Shown: one piece after another, positions 45,091-52,375 of the stretch | Numbering within the stretch: the stretch's first letter is position 1 | Layout of the letters: every line of letters starts with the position of its first letter | Assembly: GCA_031411235.1 (NCBI GenBank) | Contig: JANOAR010000088.1 | Span: forward strand, 1 to 53,106 | Direction of reading: 5' to 3' | Source of the DNA: JANOAR01 sp031411235 | Lineage (GTDB): Bacteria; Verrucomicrobiota; Verrucomicrobiia; Verrucomicrobiales; Verrucomicrobiaceae | Length of the DNA stretch: 53,106 nt | Notes under the pieces: model-generated | Told to the model about the DNA's origin: nothing | The model's database searches: none | Seen by the model: only the letters and a program-made list of their open reading frames with translations | Made by a program: the position numbers and the translations under genes

Positions 45091-47094
45091 ATGCCCATTG
45101 CCACGACTTTCTTCACCGCCCTCGCCATCAAGGCCACCATCAAGGTCGTCAGCGCTTATCTCGAAACTTGGGGCGTCTCGTCCACTCTTACCGAGACCTT
45201 GCTCGATAGCGGCAGCGAGGTCTTAAAGGAGAAGCACGAAGCCGTCGTCGCCCGCGTGGAGGATGCCTTCCAAGCCATGCCTGCCGAGGAGGTGCAGCAG
45301 GGTCTCAGCGACCTCTCAAATGCTCCGCCAACCGTGCGTGCGCAGATCATCGACGAGGCGATGCAGCAAGCCATCGCGACGCAGGTCAAAGCCCATGTCG
45401 ATGAGGCGATGAAGACGCGCATCATCGAGGCCACCAGCAGCTTCGCCAAGAGCCTGGGCAACCAGCGCTCGGCCACGCTGCTCGACACGCGTGGCCACCC
45501 CACCATCCCGCCAAGCCTGCTGCCGCGTACCGCCAGCGAACTGCGCCGCCATTTGCCAGCGCTCAGCCGCTTCCGCGCAGGCGATTGCCTCTACCCTGGC
45601 GAGCATCGTTACACGCTCGTCGCCCGGCTCGGCGGCGGCAGCTTTGCCGAGGTGTGGGAGACGCGGAACTCTAAGGTGCCCAACCTGGAGCACGATGCCG
45701 TTAAAATCTTCACGCACGCCGAGGCAATGAAGTTTGGCGATGCCGAGCGCGACAACATGAACGCCGTGCTCGGTCTGCCCAAGGCCACTCACCTGCCCTC
45801 CGGCGATGGCGTCGTGCGCCTGCTCGATGAATTTATCGACAAAGACCCGCCAGCGCTCGTCTATGAGTTGGTGCAGGGCGGCGATCTCGCCTCGCTCATT
45901 CAGCGTTGGTTTGAGGACGAAGGCCGCACTGGCCCCAGCACCGAGCAGGCCGTGCGAATGCTGCTGCGCATCGCCCGTATCGTCGCTCACTGCCACCAGC
46001 ACGGCGTGGTGCATCGCGACTTGAAGCCCGCGAACATCCTCGTCACCCACGAGGGCGGGCTGCGCATCACCGACTTCGGCCTCAGCCACGGCCCCTGCGG
46101 CGGCGGCACCGCAGGCTATGCCTCGCGCGAGCAAATGGCCGGCTGGCCCAGCGATGCGCGTGATGATGTTCATGCCCTTGGCGTCATCGGTTTGCAGATG
46201 CTCACGCAGAAGGTCATGGAGACCACGCCGCTATCCAGCCGCAGCGAACGGCTCATGGTTGAAATGGGCGTGCCCGCAGCGCTGGTGGATCTGCTGAGCC
46301 AGTGTGTGGCCGAGCGCGAGCATCGCCAAGCTGATGCCAGTGTGCTGGTGCGGGAGTTGCTAGCGTTCCTGGGGCAAGCGGTTGATCCCATTGCAGAGGC
46401 GCGTGTTGGCATGCTGCGCGAAATTGTCGCAGCGATGGTGCCCATTAAGCCCGGCACGGTGAAGCCAGCGAAGGGTGGAGCCATCAGCATTGACAAGCCC
46501 TACTCTATATGTGCCTATCCCGTAACTCAGGCTTGGTATGAAGTCGTGATGGGCAGCAACCCCAGCATTTTCAAAGGCGATGCCCAGCGCCCTGTGGAGA
46601 TGGTCAATTGGAGCAATGCCAACGACTTCTGTGCGCGGCTGGCAGAGCAGTGCCATGAGGCTGGCCTCTATCTCAACATGAGATTCCAACTGCCCAGCGA
46701 GGCCCAGTGGGAGTACGCCTGCCGGGCAGAATCAAAGGGCGACTTTGGCATGTTGGGCAAACGTGGAGCCGACGGCAAAGTGCAGCCCGTGGGCCGCGAG
46801 GGCACGGTGGATGAGATGGCTTGGTATGGCAAAGTCGGTGGTATTGGGACTAAACCCGTTGGCGCTAAGGCGCCCAACGCTTGGGGCCTCTACGACATGC
46901 ACGGCAACGTCTGGGAGTGGTGCTCTGATGCTGTCGGAGGCTCGTCCTGCGCGTCTCGCGGCGGCGGTTGGCACCGCAGCGGTGCCGCGCACTGCCACGC
47001 CGTCAACCGCGGCAGCCGCGATCCGAGTATCACGGACTGCGGCCTGGGGTTCCGCCTCGCCTCAGTTCCAGCATTGGAGCGCGGAACGCAATGA
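45091..47094 (+). CDS. Ser/Thr protein kinase fused to a formylglycine-enzyme (SUMF1)-fold domain
   Basis: This 667-residue protein begins with a helical region of about 140 residues (ATTFFTALAIKATIKVVSAY at the front, possibly a membrane or oligomerising helix). A Hanks-type kinase follows: glycine loop LGGGSFAEVWE (about 181), lysine in AVKIF, catalytic loop VVHRDLKPANIL (about 306), and DFGLS (about 328). From about 464 comes an FGE-sulfatase/SUMF1 domain (SEAQWEYACRAES, MHGNVWEWCSDA, ending GLGFRLA). Its C-terminus is the C-type-lectin-like segment diversified in retroelement target proteins. ATG at 45091 is chosen over a TTG at 45013. It is the only large rightward gene in island 2 and looks like cargo. 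Confidence 0.88.
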   Translation: MPIATTFFTALAIKATIKVVSAYLETWGVSSTLTETLLDSGSEVLKEKHEAVVARVEDAFQAMPAEEVQQGLSDLSNAPPTVRAQIIDEAMQQAIATQVKAHVDEAMKTRIIEATSSFAKSLGNQRSATLLDTRGHPTIPPSLLPRTASELRRHLPALSRFRAGDCLYPGEHRYTLVARLGGGSFAEVWETRNSKVPNLEHDAVKIFTHAEAMKFGDAERDNMNAVLGLPKATHLPSGDGVVRLLDEFIDKDPPALVYELVQGGDLASLIQRWFEDEGRTGPSTEQAVRMLLRIARIVAHCHQHGVVHRDLKPANILVTHEGGLRITDFGLSHGPCGGGTAGYASREQMAGWPSDARDDVHALGVIGLQMLTQKVMETTPLSSRSERLMVEMGVPAALVDLLSQCVAEREHRQADASVLVRELLAFLGQAVDPIAEARVGMLREIVAAMVPIKPGTVKPAKGGAISIDKPYSICAYPVTQAWYEVVMGSNPSIFKGDAQRPVEMVNWSNANDFCARLAEQCHEAGLYLNMRFQLPSEAQWEYACRAESKGDFGMLGKRGADGKVQPVGREGTVDEMAWYGKVGGIGTKPVGAKAPNAWGLYDMHGNVWEWCSDAVGGSSCASRGGGWHRSGAAHCHAVNRGSRDPSITDCGLGFRLASVPALERGTQ

Positions 47095-47249
47095 GCCGGT
47101 AGGAGTGGAGCCAGAGGCGGAGAGTGATGGGAGGGACGACCGGAGCGCACGCCCCTGGCGCAGATGAATGCAGAGGGTGAGGCAAGACAACTGAGCGATG
47201 CGGTTGATTTTTCGGGAACACGGCATTCCAAGCCGTAGCGGAGGGAATC

Positions 47250-47642
47250 TTATCGTGGTTTATCACGGCCCTCCGATTCGGGAAATCGTGCTTCCTCCCT
47301 CGCAAGTGCGCACGACTCACAGACAGGCATGCCCTTGCCCATGGAACCCGCACAACGGGTGTAACTGCAACTTCGCTTGCAGCAGCAGCACTTGAAGCGG
47401 ACTCGCCGACGAGCGCTCAAGGCTTCGATAACGCGCTCGGTTGCAGCTTCACAAGTAGCTCCTTTTAGACGAATAATTCCGTCCAGTAGAATACGAACGA
47501 ACTGCCGCGTATGCTTATGCACCGGGAGCTTGTCAATTTTCACCACTCTGCTGAGTGTCAGAGAGTGGCACTGCCAGTGCTCGGCACTGGCTTTGAAGGT
47601 GGAGGTGTTAGGGGCTGTTGACGGGTGGTGCTGATGTTTCAT
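47250..47642 (-). CDS. HTH-related Cys-rich protein of island 2
   Basis: This 130-residue frame (ATG 47642) has an N-terminal segment AEHWQCHSLTLSRVVKIDKL and RQFVRI that aligns with the excisionase-like protein of island 1 (ARWECHKLTVRRAVNSGKL, RQHVRI). A cysteine cluster of unusual spacing follows (CCCCKRSC, then YTRC and PVCESC), which could bind zinc. The shared segment makes it likely to be a real gene although no family covers the whole. A longer frame begins at 47846 but overlaps the neighbouring gene. Confidence 0.6.
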   Translation of the reverse strand: MKHQHHPSTAPNTSTFKASAEHWQCHSLTLSRVVKIDKLPVHKHTRQFVRILLDGIIRLKGATCEAATERVIEALSARRRVRFKCCCCKRSCSYTRCAGSMGKGMPVCESCALAREEARFPESEGRDKPR

Positions 47643-47683
47643 CAGCGCATACTCCCGAAATGGACTTCTGGCACATCGCGACT

Positions 47684-49510
47684 TTACCCGCTGCGTTGGT
47701 CGCGTTTTCTCACTGCGGGCAGCCCAAACATGGGCCGAACCATCTTCATCAAAGCACTCGATTTTTCTTGGAGGAACTTGGGAGCGGATCGCCCATCCTG
47801 CTCGTAGGCTGCAACCAGTTCCGAGAATTTCATCGCCATCACCCACTTGATCGGGAGCTTACCCGGTGTTGCCCCATCGGACAGCCCCTCCGCAAATTGC
47901 GCCTTGCTTAGCCTCGAGACGTCTGGTGCCTTTGCTCTGAACTGTGATTTTAGTCGCCGCACATCTTTAAGTCCACGATCCCATGCTTGGGAAAAGTCGG
48001 TCTCAGACATCCTGGGCAGTGTTCGGCTTTCTCCAAGATCGGAAGCGCCCATGATCGCCGACTCCTCTGGCGTCATAATGAGGTGCCGCGACTCGCCCTT
48101 CAGCTCCGCCGCCTTTCTCCGTTCGTCATATTGTCGATAGGTTGCGGCTCGTTTCCGGCTCGTCTCTGTTTGTTCAAGGTAGCCAGCATGATTCACACAA
48201 GCCTCCGCGAAATTACGCAACAATTCATAGCCATGTAGCTCATCTCGGAACGCATTGAATCGCGAGCGGAACCAGTCCTCGCCGAGCGGTGAGAAGGGCT
48301 TGGTCGTGCCGTCTGGCTGAGCAACTTTCCCAGCCATCGCCTTGGCAAAAAATCTCAGTTTGCCGCCTTTCTTTTTCGTCGTTGGGTCATCTGTCCAGGT
48401 TTGCCACTGTTCCCAACCCTTCACCGTCTCCGCGTAGTGTTTGGCAAGAACTCCACCCGCCCACTCCTTAACCATCACTTCGTGCTTCAAGTCGCCACTG
48501 TTCTGATACGCGTAGAGGTTTTGGATGAGGCTGTGAGAAGATGTAAAGGCGGCTTCCAATGCCTTGAAAAACGTTTCTCGACTCCATCCAGAGTTTGGCC
48601 ATTTCGGATTTTCAATGAGGCAATAAAATGCCCTCAGCAAGCCCTCCACTCCTCCCAACTCATGCTGCTGCATGAATTCCCAGGCTCGCCGTCCATCTAA
48701 GCCTATACCCGCCTTTTCAAAGTTCCGGTCATGCTTTGGTGATAACCACCCAAGACCATCGTCTTCTAGCTGAGCCAGCTTAGCGCGCTCTTTCGCTTCT
48801 ACCTCATACTCAGCATCTTCCCGCTTTTCTTGTTCCAGGTGCTCGCGCCAAACAGGCTTGCCAAGCTCTTCCCAATTCTCGGGCTTGCCATTGGTCGGGG
48901 GAATAATGCCCACCGCATTTCTGTTATTCATGAAACCGACCTCCGGCACCCAAGGCGCGGTCTTATGCCATTCGTTGATGGCTGCTTTAGCCTTCTCAGT
49001 CCAATGGCCTGGAATAGCTCCAGACGGGTGCCGATTCAAGCCTGGTGGCTTGATGACAATGTTCATTGCATAGGGCCGACAACAAACTACTGGCACCCAA
49101 TCGGCGGGAGCGTTGGCATCAAACGCCTGTCCTTCAGGTGAATGGTACTGCGGCCCATTCACGCCCCAGACCTTTCCGTTTCGTGTGAAATACACGCCTT
49201 GCACAGTGTCATGGAGGGCTTTCCACCACTTGCTAAATTCACTCTCTTCCTGCTCGTGCCAATGGCCAGGAATGCCATCCACTGGCCCGTCAGCAGTCCA
49301 CGGTATTAACTCAGCCATCATGGCTACAACGGGTTCCCATGGCTCGCTATTGGAAGGCTTGGATGTCGCTACAGGCTTTCCACCCCTCACCCTCTTGCTT
49401 TTCTTCGGCGATGCGTTTTTAGTGGTCGCTCTGACCTTCTTTGGCTGAGTTGCTATCGGCTTCTCAGGCTTGCCGACAGCTTTGAATTTGGCGGATTGCT
49501 TTGGTTTCAT
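47684..49510 (-). CDS. Large island 2 protein, function unknown
   Basis: This 608-residue protein has a Lys/Ala/Ser/Pro-rich tail of about 55 residues at the N-terminus. A Trp-rich region follows, with two related units (GIPGHWHEQEESEFSKWW and AIPGHWTEKAKAAINEWH), a charged helix (about 220-260), and helical domains to a basic end. I recognise no family. It occupies the same slot relative to the integrase side as the coiled-coil protein of island 1, and its first residues are similarly basic, but sequence similarity beyond the tail is not evident. It lies downstream of the toxin genes on the same strand. Confidence 0.7.
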   Translation of the reverse strand: MKPKQSAKFKAVGKPEKPIATQPKKVRATTKNASPKKSKRVRGGKPVATSKPSNSEPWEPVVAMMAELIPWTADGPVDGIPGHWHEQEESEFSKWWKALHDTVQGVYFTRNGKVWGVNGPQYHSPEGQAFDANAPADWVPVVCCRPYAMNIVIKPPGLNRHPSGAIPGHWTEKAKAAINEWHKTAPWVPEVGFMNNRNAVGIIPPTNGKPENWEELGKPVWREHLEQEKREDAEYEVEAKERAKLAQLEDDGLGWLSPKHDRNFEKAGIGLDGRRAWEFMQQHELGGVEGLLRAFYCLIENPKWPNSGWSRETFFKALEAAFTSSHSLIQNLYAYQNSGDLKHEVMVKEWAGGVLAKHYAETVKGWEQWQTWTDDPTTKKKGGKLRFFAKAMAGKVAQPDGTTKPFSPLGEDWFRSRFNAFRDELHGYELLRNFAEACVNHAGYLEQTETSRKRAATYRQYDERRKAAELKGESRHLIMTPEESAIMGASDLGESRTLPRMSETDFSQAWDRGLKDVRRLKSQFRAKAPDVSRLSKAQFAEGLSDGATPGKLPIKWVMAMKFSELVAAYEQDGRSAPKFLQEKSSALMKMVRPMFGLPAVRKRDQRSG

Positions 49511-49649
49511 GCACGTTTTTGTTGGTTGAGGACTGGCCTAGTTGCAAACCTTCGCAGCAGAAAAGACAATGCAGTTCGCCGCAGTAATATGCCCGGCCTT
49601 TAACTGATCACTAGTTGGCGATTGGCAGTCTCTACATGCCTGATTCGAC

Positions 49650-50087
49650 TTACGGCATCACTTGCAGCCCTTCGCTCTCGGCAAGCTCGCGCTGGTGGTG
49701 GTCGAAGCTGAGGAAGCCGGGCTGTTTCAGCAAGGTGGCGGCGGCGATGTGGAGCACGTCTAGCGCTCGGCAGACGCTCGCGGTGGTGGCGTGGGCGGTG
49801 ATGCGCTGGGCCTGGGGGAACCATTGATGTGGCGAGACTTCCATACGCTTGATGTAGCCTGCGCTCACGGCTTGCGAGAGTCGGAGCTGGGCGCTTTGGA
49901 AATCAAGCTGAGAGAGTTTGCCTCCTTGCACTGCGGCTCGCACAGCGGTGTCGAATTCCAGCAGGGTTAGCCGAGAAACGATGATGGGAAAGTCGGTGGC
50001 TTTGCTTAGCCAGCGAAGGGCCTCGGGAGTGCGGCTATCATCTCCAAAAGCCGAAACGAGGAAACTTGCGTCGGAATACCACATCAC
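49650..50087 (-). CDS. vapC: PIN-domain toxin, VapC-like
   Basis: This 145-residue protein has the acidic residues of a PIN ribonuclease: Asp in WYSDASFLVSAF, Glu in LTLLEFDTAV, Asp in ALDVLHIAAA and Asp in FLSFDHHQRELAESEGL. Such toxins cut tRNA or rRNA. Its ATG overlaps the stop of the upstream antitoxin gene by 4 nt, the usual vapBC arrangement. It is the last gene of the small toxin-antitoxin cluster in island 2. Confidence 0.88.
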   Translation of the reverse strand: MMWYSDASFLVSAFGDDSRTPEALRWLSKATDFPIIVSRLTLLEFDTAVRAAVQGGKLSQLDFQSAQLRLSQAVSAGYIKRMEVSPHQWFPQAQRITAHATTASVCRALDVLHIAAATLLKQPGFLSFDHHQRELAESEGLQVMP

Positions 50088-50269
50088 GAACCGATGCTGC
50101 CACGTTGAACAAGAACGGGATTGGGAGGGAGCAGGTGGGCGGGTGGTAGCTCTCTATCCAGAATGCGCATGAAGCCTTCGGCGGTGAGGCGAGGCTTGCG
50201 GGCTGGACGTTTGGCTTTGCCCTTGCTCGTGGCTTTGGCGCTGGTCTTGGTTTTGGTGAGTGTGCTCAT
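50084..50269 (-). CDS. vapB: Small VapB-like antitoxin
   Basis: This 61-residue protein has a Lys/Ala/Thr-rich N-terminal half, then LTAEGFMRILDRELPPAHLLPPNP. No DNA-binding fold is plain. The antitoxin role is inferred from position: it immediately precedes the PIN toxin and overlaps it by 4 nt. The basic tail resembles those of the two island proteins at 38555-39610 and 47684-49510. Confidence 0.6.
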   Translation of the reverse strand: MSTLTKTKTSAKATSKGKAKRPARKPRLTAEGFMRILDRELPPAHLLPPNPVLVQRGSIGS

Positions 50270-50285
50270 GATGGTGCTAGGTGGG

Positions 50286-50552
50286 TTATCGCTTGGCTAG
50301 CTGGCGTAGCTCGGAGTGGGCTTGTGCGCTTTCTTGGTGCTCGTCTTCGTAATCTTCGACAAGGGCGAGGAGTTCGCGGAAATACTCGCGCTGCACGGTG
50401 GTGAGGCGGCGCACGGCGAGCTTGCTGCACAGGTCGGCGGCGTCATCGTAGGCGTCGCGTGTGGTGAGGGTGGCGAGCGCACAAAGGCTCCACAATCCGG
50501 CGATGGTGGAGGGGAGTTCTAGGGGCGTGGCGGTGTTGCTTGCGACGGTCAT
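50286..50552 (-). CDS. HigA-like antitoxin fragment lacking the HTH domain
   Basis: This 88-residue protein carries the HigA N-terminal region, with YDDAADLCSKLAVRRLTTVQ and YFRELLALVEDYEDEH. That region normally precedes a XRE-type helix-turn-helix. Here the protein stops after about 14 further residues and no HTH follows. It lies 10 nt after the HigB-like toxin gene, as expected for a toxin-first higBA pair. It may neutralise the toxin but not repress, or it may be a remnant. Confidence 0.65.
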   Translation of the reverse strand: MTVASNTATPLELPSTIAGLWSLCALATLTTRDAYDDAADLCSKLAVRRLTTVQREYFRELLALVEDYEDEHQESAQAHSELRQLAKR

Positions 50553-50562
50553 GGCGAAGGTG

Positions 50563-50871
50563 CTAGAGACGGTTCTTCCAGGTGTCTTTAGAATAGTCAG
50601 CATGGGTGAGGAAGTCCAAGAGGAAAACCCGCCCGGTGTTGAGGTGGATGGCGGTGATGAGGCGGAAGTTGTTCCCGGCGATGTTGAAGATGGTGACGGG
50701 CTTTTTGCTCTCCACTTTTACCACGTCGGCATGGGGAAAGTCGCTGCGGATGTCGGTGAGGGTTTCCCACTTGGCAGCGCGGGCGATTTCATACCAGTGC
50801 AGCAAGGCTGGTGCGGCGTTGGAGTGCAGTTTTGCCCAAGCGGTGAGGGTGGAGGGTTTGATGATTCGCAT
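50563..50871 (-). CDS. higB: HigB-family toxin (RelE superfamily)
   Basis: This 102-residue protein starts MRIIKPSTLTAWAKLH and has the family segments WYEIARAAKWETLTDIRSDF, VTIFNIAGNNFRLITAI and FLLDFLTHADYSKDTW, which match HigB toxins (PF09907) that cut mRNA on the ribosome. ATG at 50871 is preferred over one at 50889. It lies 27 nt after the integrase stop and 10 nt before the antitoxin-like gene, so all could be co-transcribed. Confidence 0.88.
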   Translation of the reverse strand: MRIIKPSTLTAWAKLHSNAAPALLHWYEIARAAKWETLTDIRSDFPHADVVKVESKKPVTIFNIAGNNFRLITAIHLNTGRVFLLDFLTHADYSKDTWKNRL

Positions 50872-50898
50872 GGGATCAGAATGGTGCATTTGCGAGAT

Positions 50899-52071
50899 TT
50901 AGGCACGCTTGGCAGCGCGAGTAGCGGCGGGGGCTAGACGGGTGAGATCGGGCATGGAGTCGAGTGCCTTGCGTTTGGCATCGCTCTCAATGTGGGTGTA
51001 GTGAGTGTTCATCTCTGCGCTGTCATGGCCGATGATGTCTTGCACAATGGCGGGGGAGATTCCCGCGTTCTTCATCATGCTGGTGGCGGTGTGGCGGAGG
51101 GAGTGAAAGGACAACTCGGAGACGGCACGACGGGCGGCGCGACCTGCTTTTTTTGCGGAATGGGAGCGAGCGGCAATTACGCCAGCGCTGGCCAGTAGAT
51201 CGCCAAATTGACGGGAAAGAGTGGTGAGGCTGGCCGCTACCAAGCTAGCAGCGCGGGGATGTAGTGGGGCCTTGGGATCGTCGCCAGCGGGAAGGCTCTC
51301 GATGTGGGCGAGCAGGGGCTTGCACAGCGGGATGCGGACGTTGCGGCCTGTCTTGCCCGTGAGGGTGTGGATTTCTTCGGCCTGAAGATCGACGTTGGCC
51401 CATGACAAACGGGCCAGGTCGGCGAGGCGCTGGCCTGTGTAGAGGCCGCAGATGATCATGGAGCGCCATTCGTCATCAGCGACGGCGAGCACGGTCTTGA
51501 GTTCATCAAGGGTGAAGGGGCGGCGTGATGCCTTGGCTTCCTTCTTGAGCGGGCCGCAGTCTTTGGCGGGGTTCTCTGCAACGAATCCATCGCGGCGAGC
51601 GTCCTCAAAGATGCAACGCAGTATCTTGACGGCGTGGTTGGCCGTGGCTGGCGAGGCTTTGAGTGCCACGGCATCGCGATACGTTGCAATGTGGCGCGTC
51701 TCGATCTCGCCAAGGGCGTGCTGGGCTCGGTCGCCTAGCCACGCAATGAAGTGCTCTGCACGGCCCTTGTAGGCGGTGTAGCTGGCGGGAGCGACTTCAC
51801 CCTTGCGGCGTTCCAGCCATCCACGCATGAAGCTGGCCGTGGTGGCGTCGGGGAGGTCAGTCTTGTGCGCGGCGCGGTAAACCTCAGCGATGACCTTGTG
51901 CGACTGTCGGGCCTTGGCTCTGTCTTTGGAGAGCTTCTCCCAAGCATCGGCTTTGCCCTGGGCGTCCTTGCGCTTGGTTTCCTTCGTGGAGCGCTGCACG
52001 CGCTTGCCATCGGGGAGGGTGAAGCAGGCATACCAGAAGAGAGAGCGGGGAAATCTGCGGAGACTGGCCAT
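50899..52071 (-). CDS. Tyrosine-family site-specific integrase of island 2
   Basis: This 390-residue recombinase should insert and excise the element at tRNA-Ser. Catalytic residues are Arg in LYTGQRLADLARLSW, His/Arg in FHSLRHTATSMM, and His and Tyr in DIIGHDSAEMNTHYTHIES. An arm-binding-like N-terminus (WYACFTLPDGKRVQRST) and a core-binding domain precede them. The gene starts 112 bp from attR and reads inward. It is not close in sequence to the island 1 integrase, which targets a different tRNA. Confidence 0.94.
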   Translation of the reverse strand: MASLRRFPRSLFWYACFTLPDGKRVQRSTKETKRKDAQGKADAWEKLSKDRAKARQSHKVIAEVYRAAHKTDLPDATTASFMRGWLERRKGEVAPASYTAYKGRAEHFIAWLGDRAQHALGEIETRHIATYRDAVALKASPATANHAVKILRCIFEDARRDGFVAENPAKDCGPLKKEAKASRRPFTLDELKTVLAVADDEWRSMIICGLYTGQRLADLARLSWANVDLQAEEIHTLTGKTGRNVRIPLCKPLLAHIESLPAGDDPKAPLHPRAASLVAASLTTLSRQFGDLLASAGVIAARSHSAKKAGRAARRAVSELSFHSLRHTATSMMKNAGISPAIVQDIIGHDSAEMNTHYTHIESDAKRKALDSMPDLTRLAPAATRAAKRA

Positions 52072-52076
52072 GAAGA

Positions 52077-52097
52077 AGTCTCAACGGCAGTCTCAAC
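52077..52097. repeat. Tandem AGTCTCAAC repeats near attR of island 2
   Basis: AGTCTCAAC occurs at 52077-52085 and 52089-52097, spaced 12 bp apart. A third copy lies near the left end of the island at 44647-44655. The position just outside the integrase gene fits arm-type binding sites. Confidence 0.5.
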
Positions 52098-52182
52098 GTC
52101 GTCAAGGTCATAGTGGTTTTGAATGGTCACTGAAGCATTGATTTTGCTTGGATGTGGCGTGGCGTCGAGAGGCTCATACGAT

Positions 52183-52216
52183 CCGTGGGTTCGAATCCCA
52201 CCTCTTCCGCCAGTCG
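52183..52216 (+). repeat. attR of island 2
   Basis: Exact 34-bp copy of 44579-44612 without the rest of the tRNA. It marks the right end of island 2. The gene-free stretch from the integrase start (52071) to the sulfatase (52376) comprises this site, the tandem repeats and the likely sulfatase promoter region. Confidence 0.95.
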
Positions 52217-52375
52217 ATAAAGCACGAAAGATGCGAAGGCAGGACGCGTGGGCCAACGATAGGGCTCAACGCCCGCTCTCACGAGCAAGGCTACGGGTTC
52301 TCGGTGGTGGCGTTGGAATGGGCAGGCGATGAACCCCGCAATGTTCTCACCCAAAGTTCGTTTCCCATGCCCGCC

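Noticed and set aside
46480..47094. The SUMF1-fold domain as the maturase of the nearby sulfatase
   Set aside because: The domain is fused to a cytoplasmic-type kinase and lies on a mobile island, and I do not see the paired catalytic cysteines of true formylglycine-generating enzymes. Proximity to the sulfatase is probably chance.
47095..47249. A possible DGR template repeat just after the kinase-FGE gene
   Set aside because: I looked for an adenine-rich near copy of 46957-47061 here and found none.
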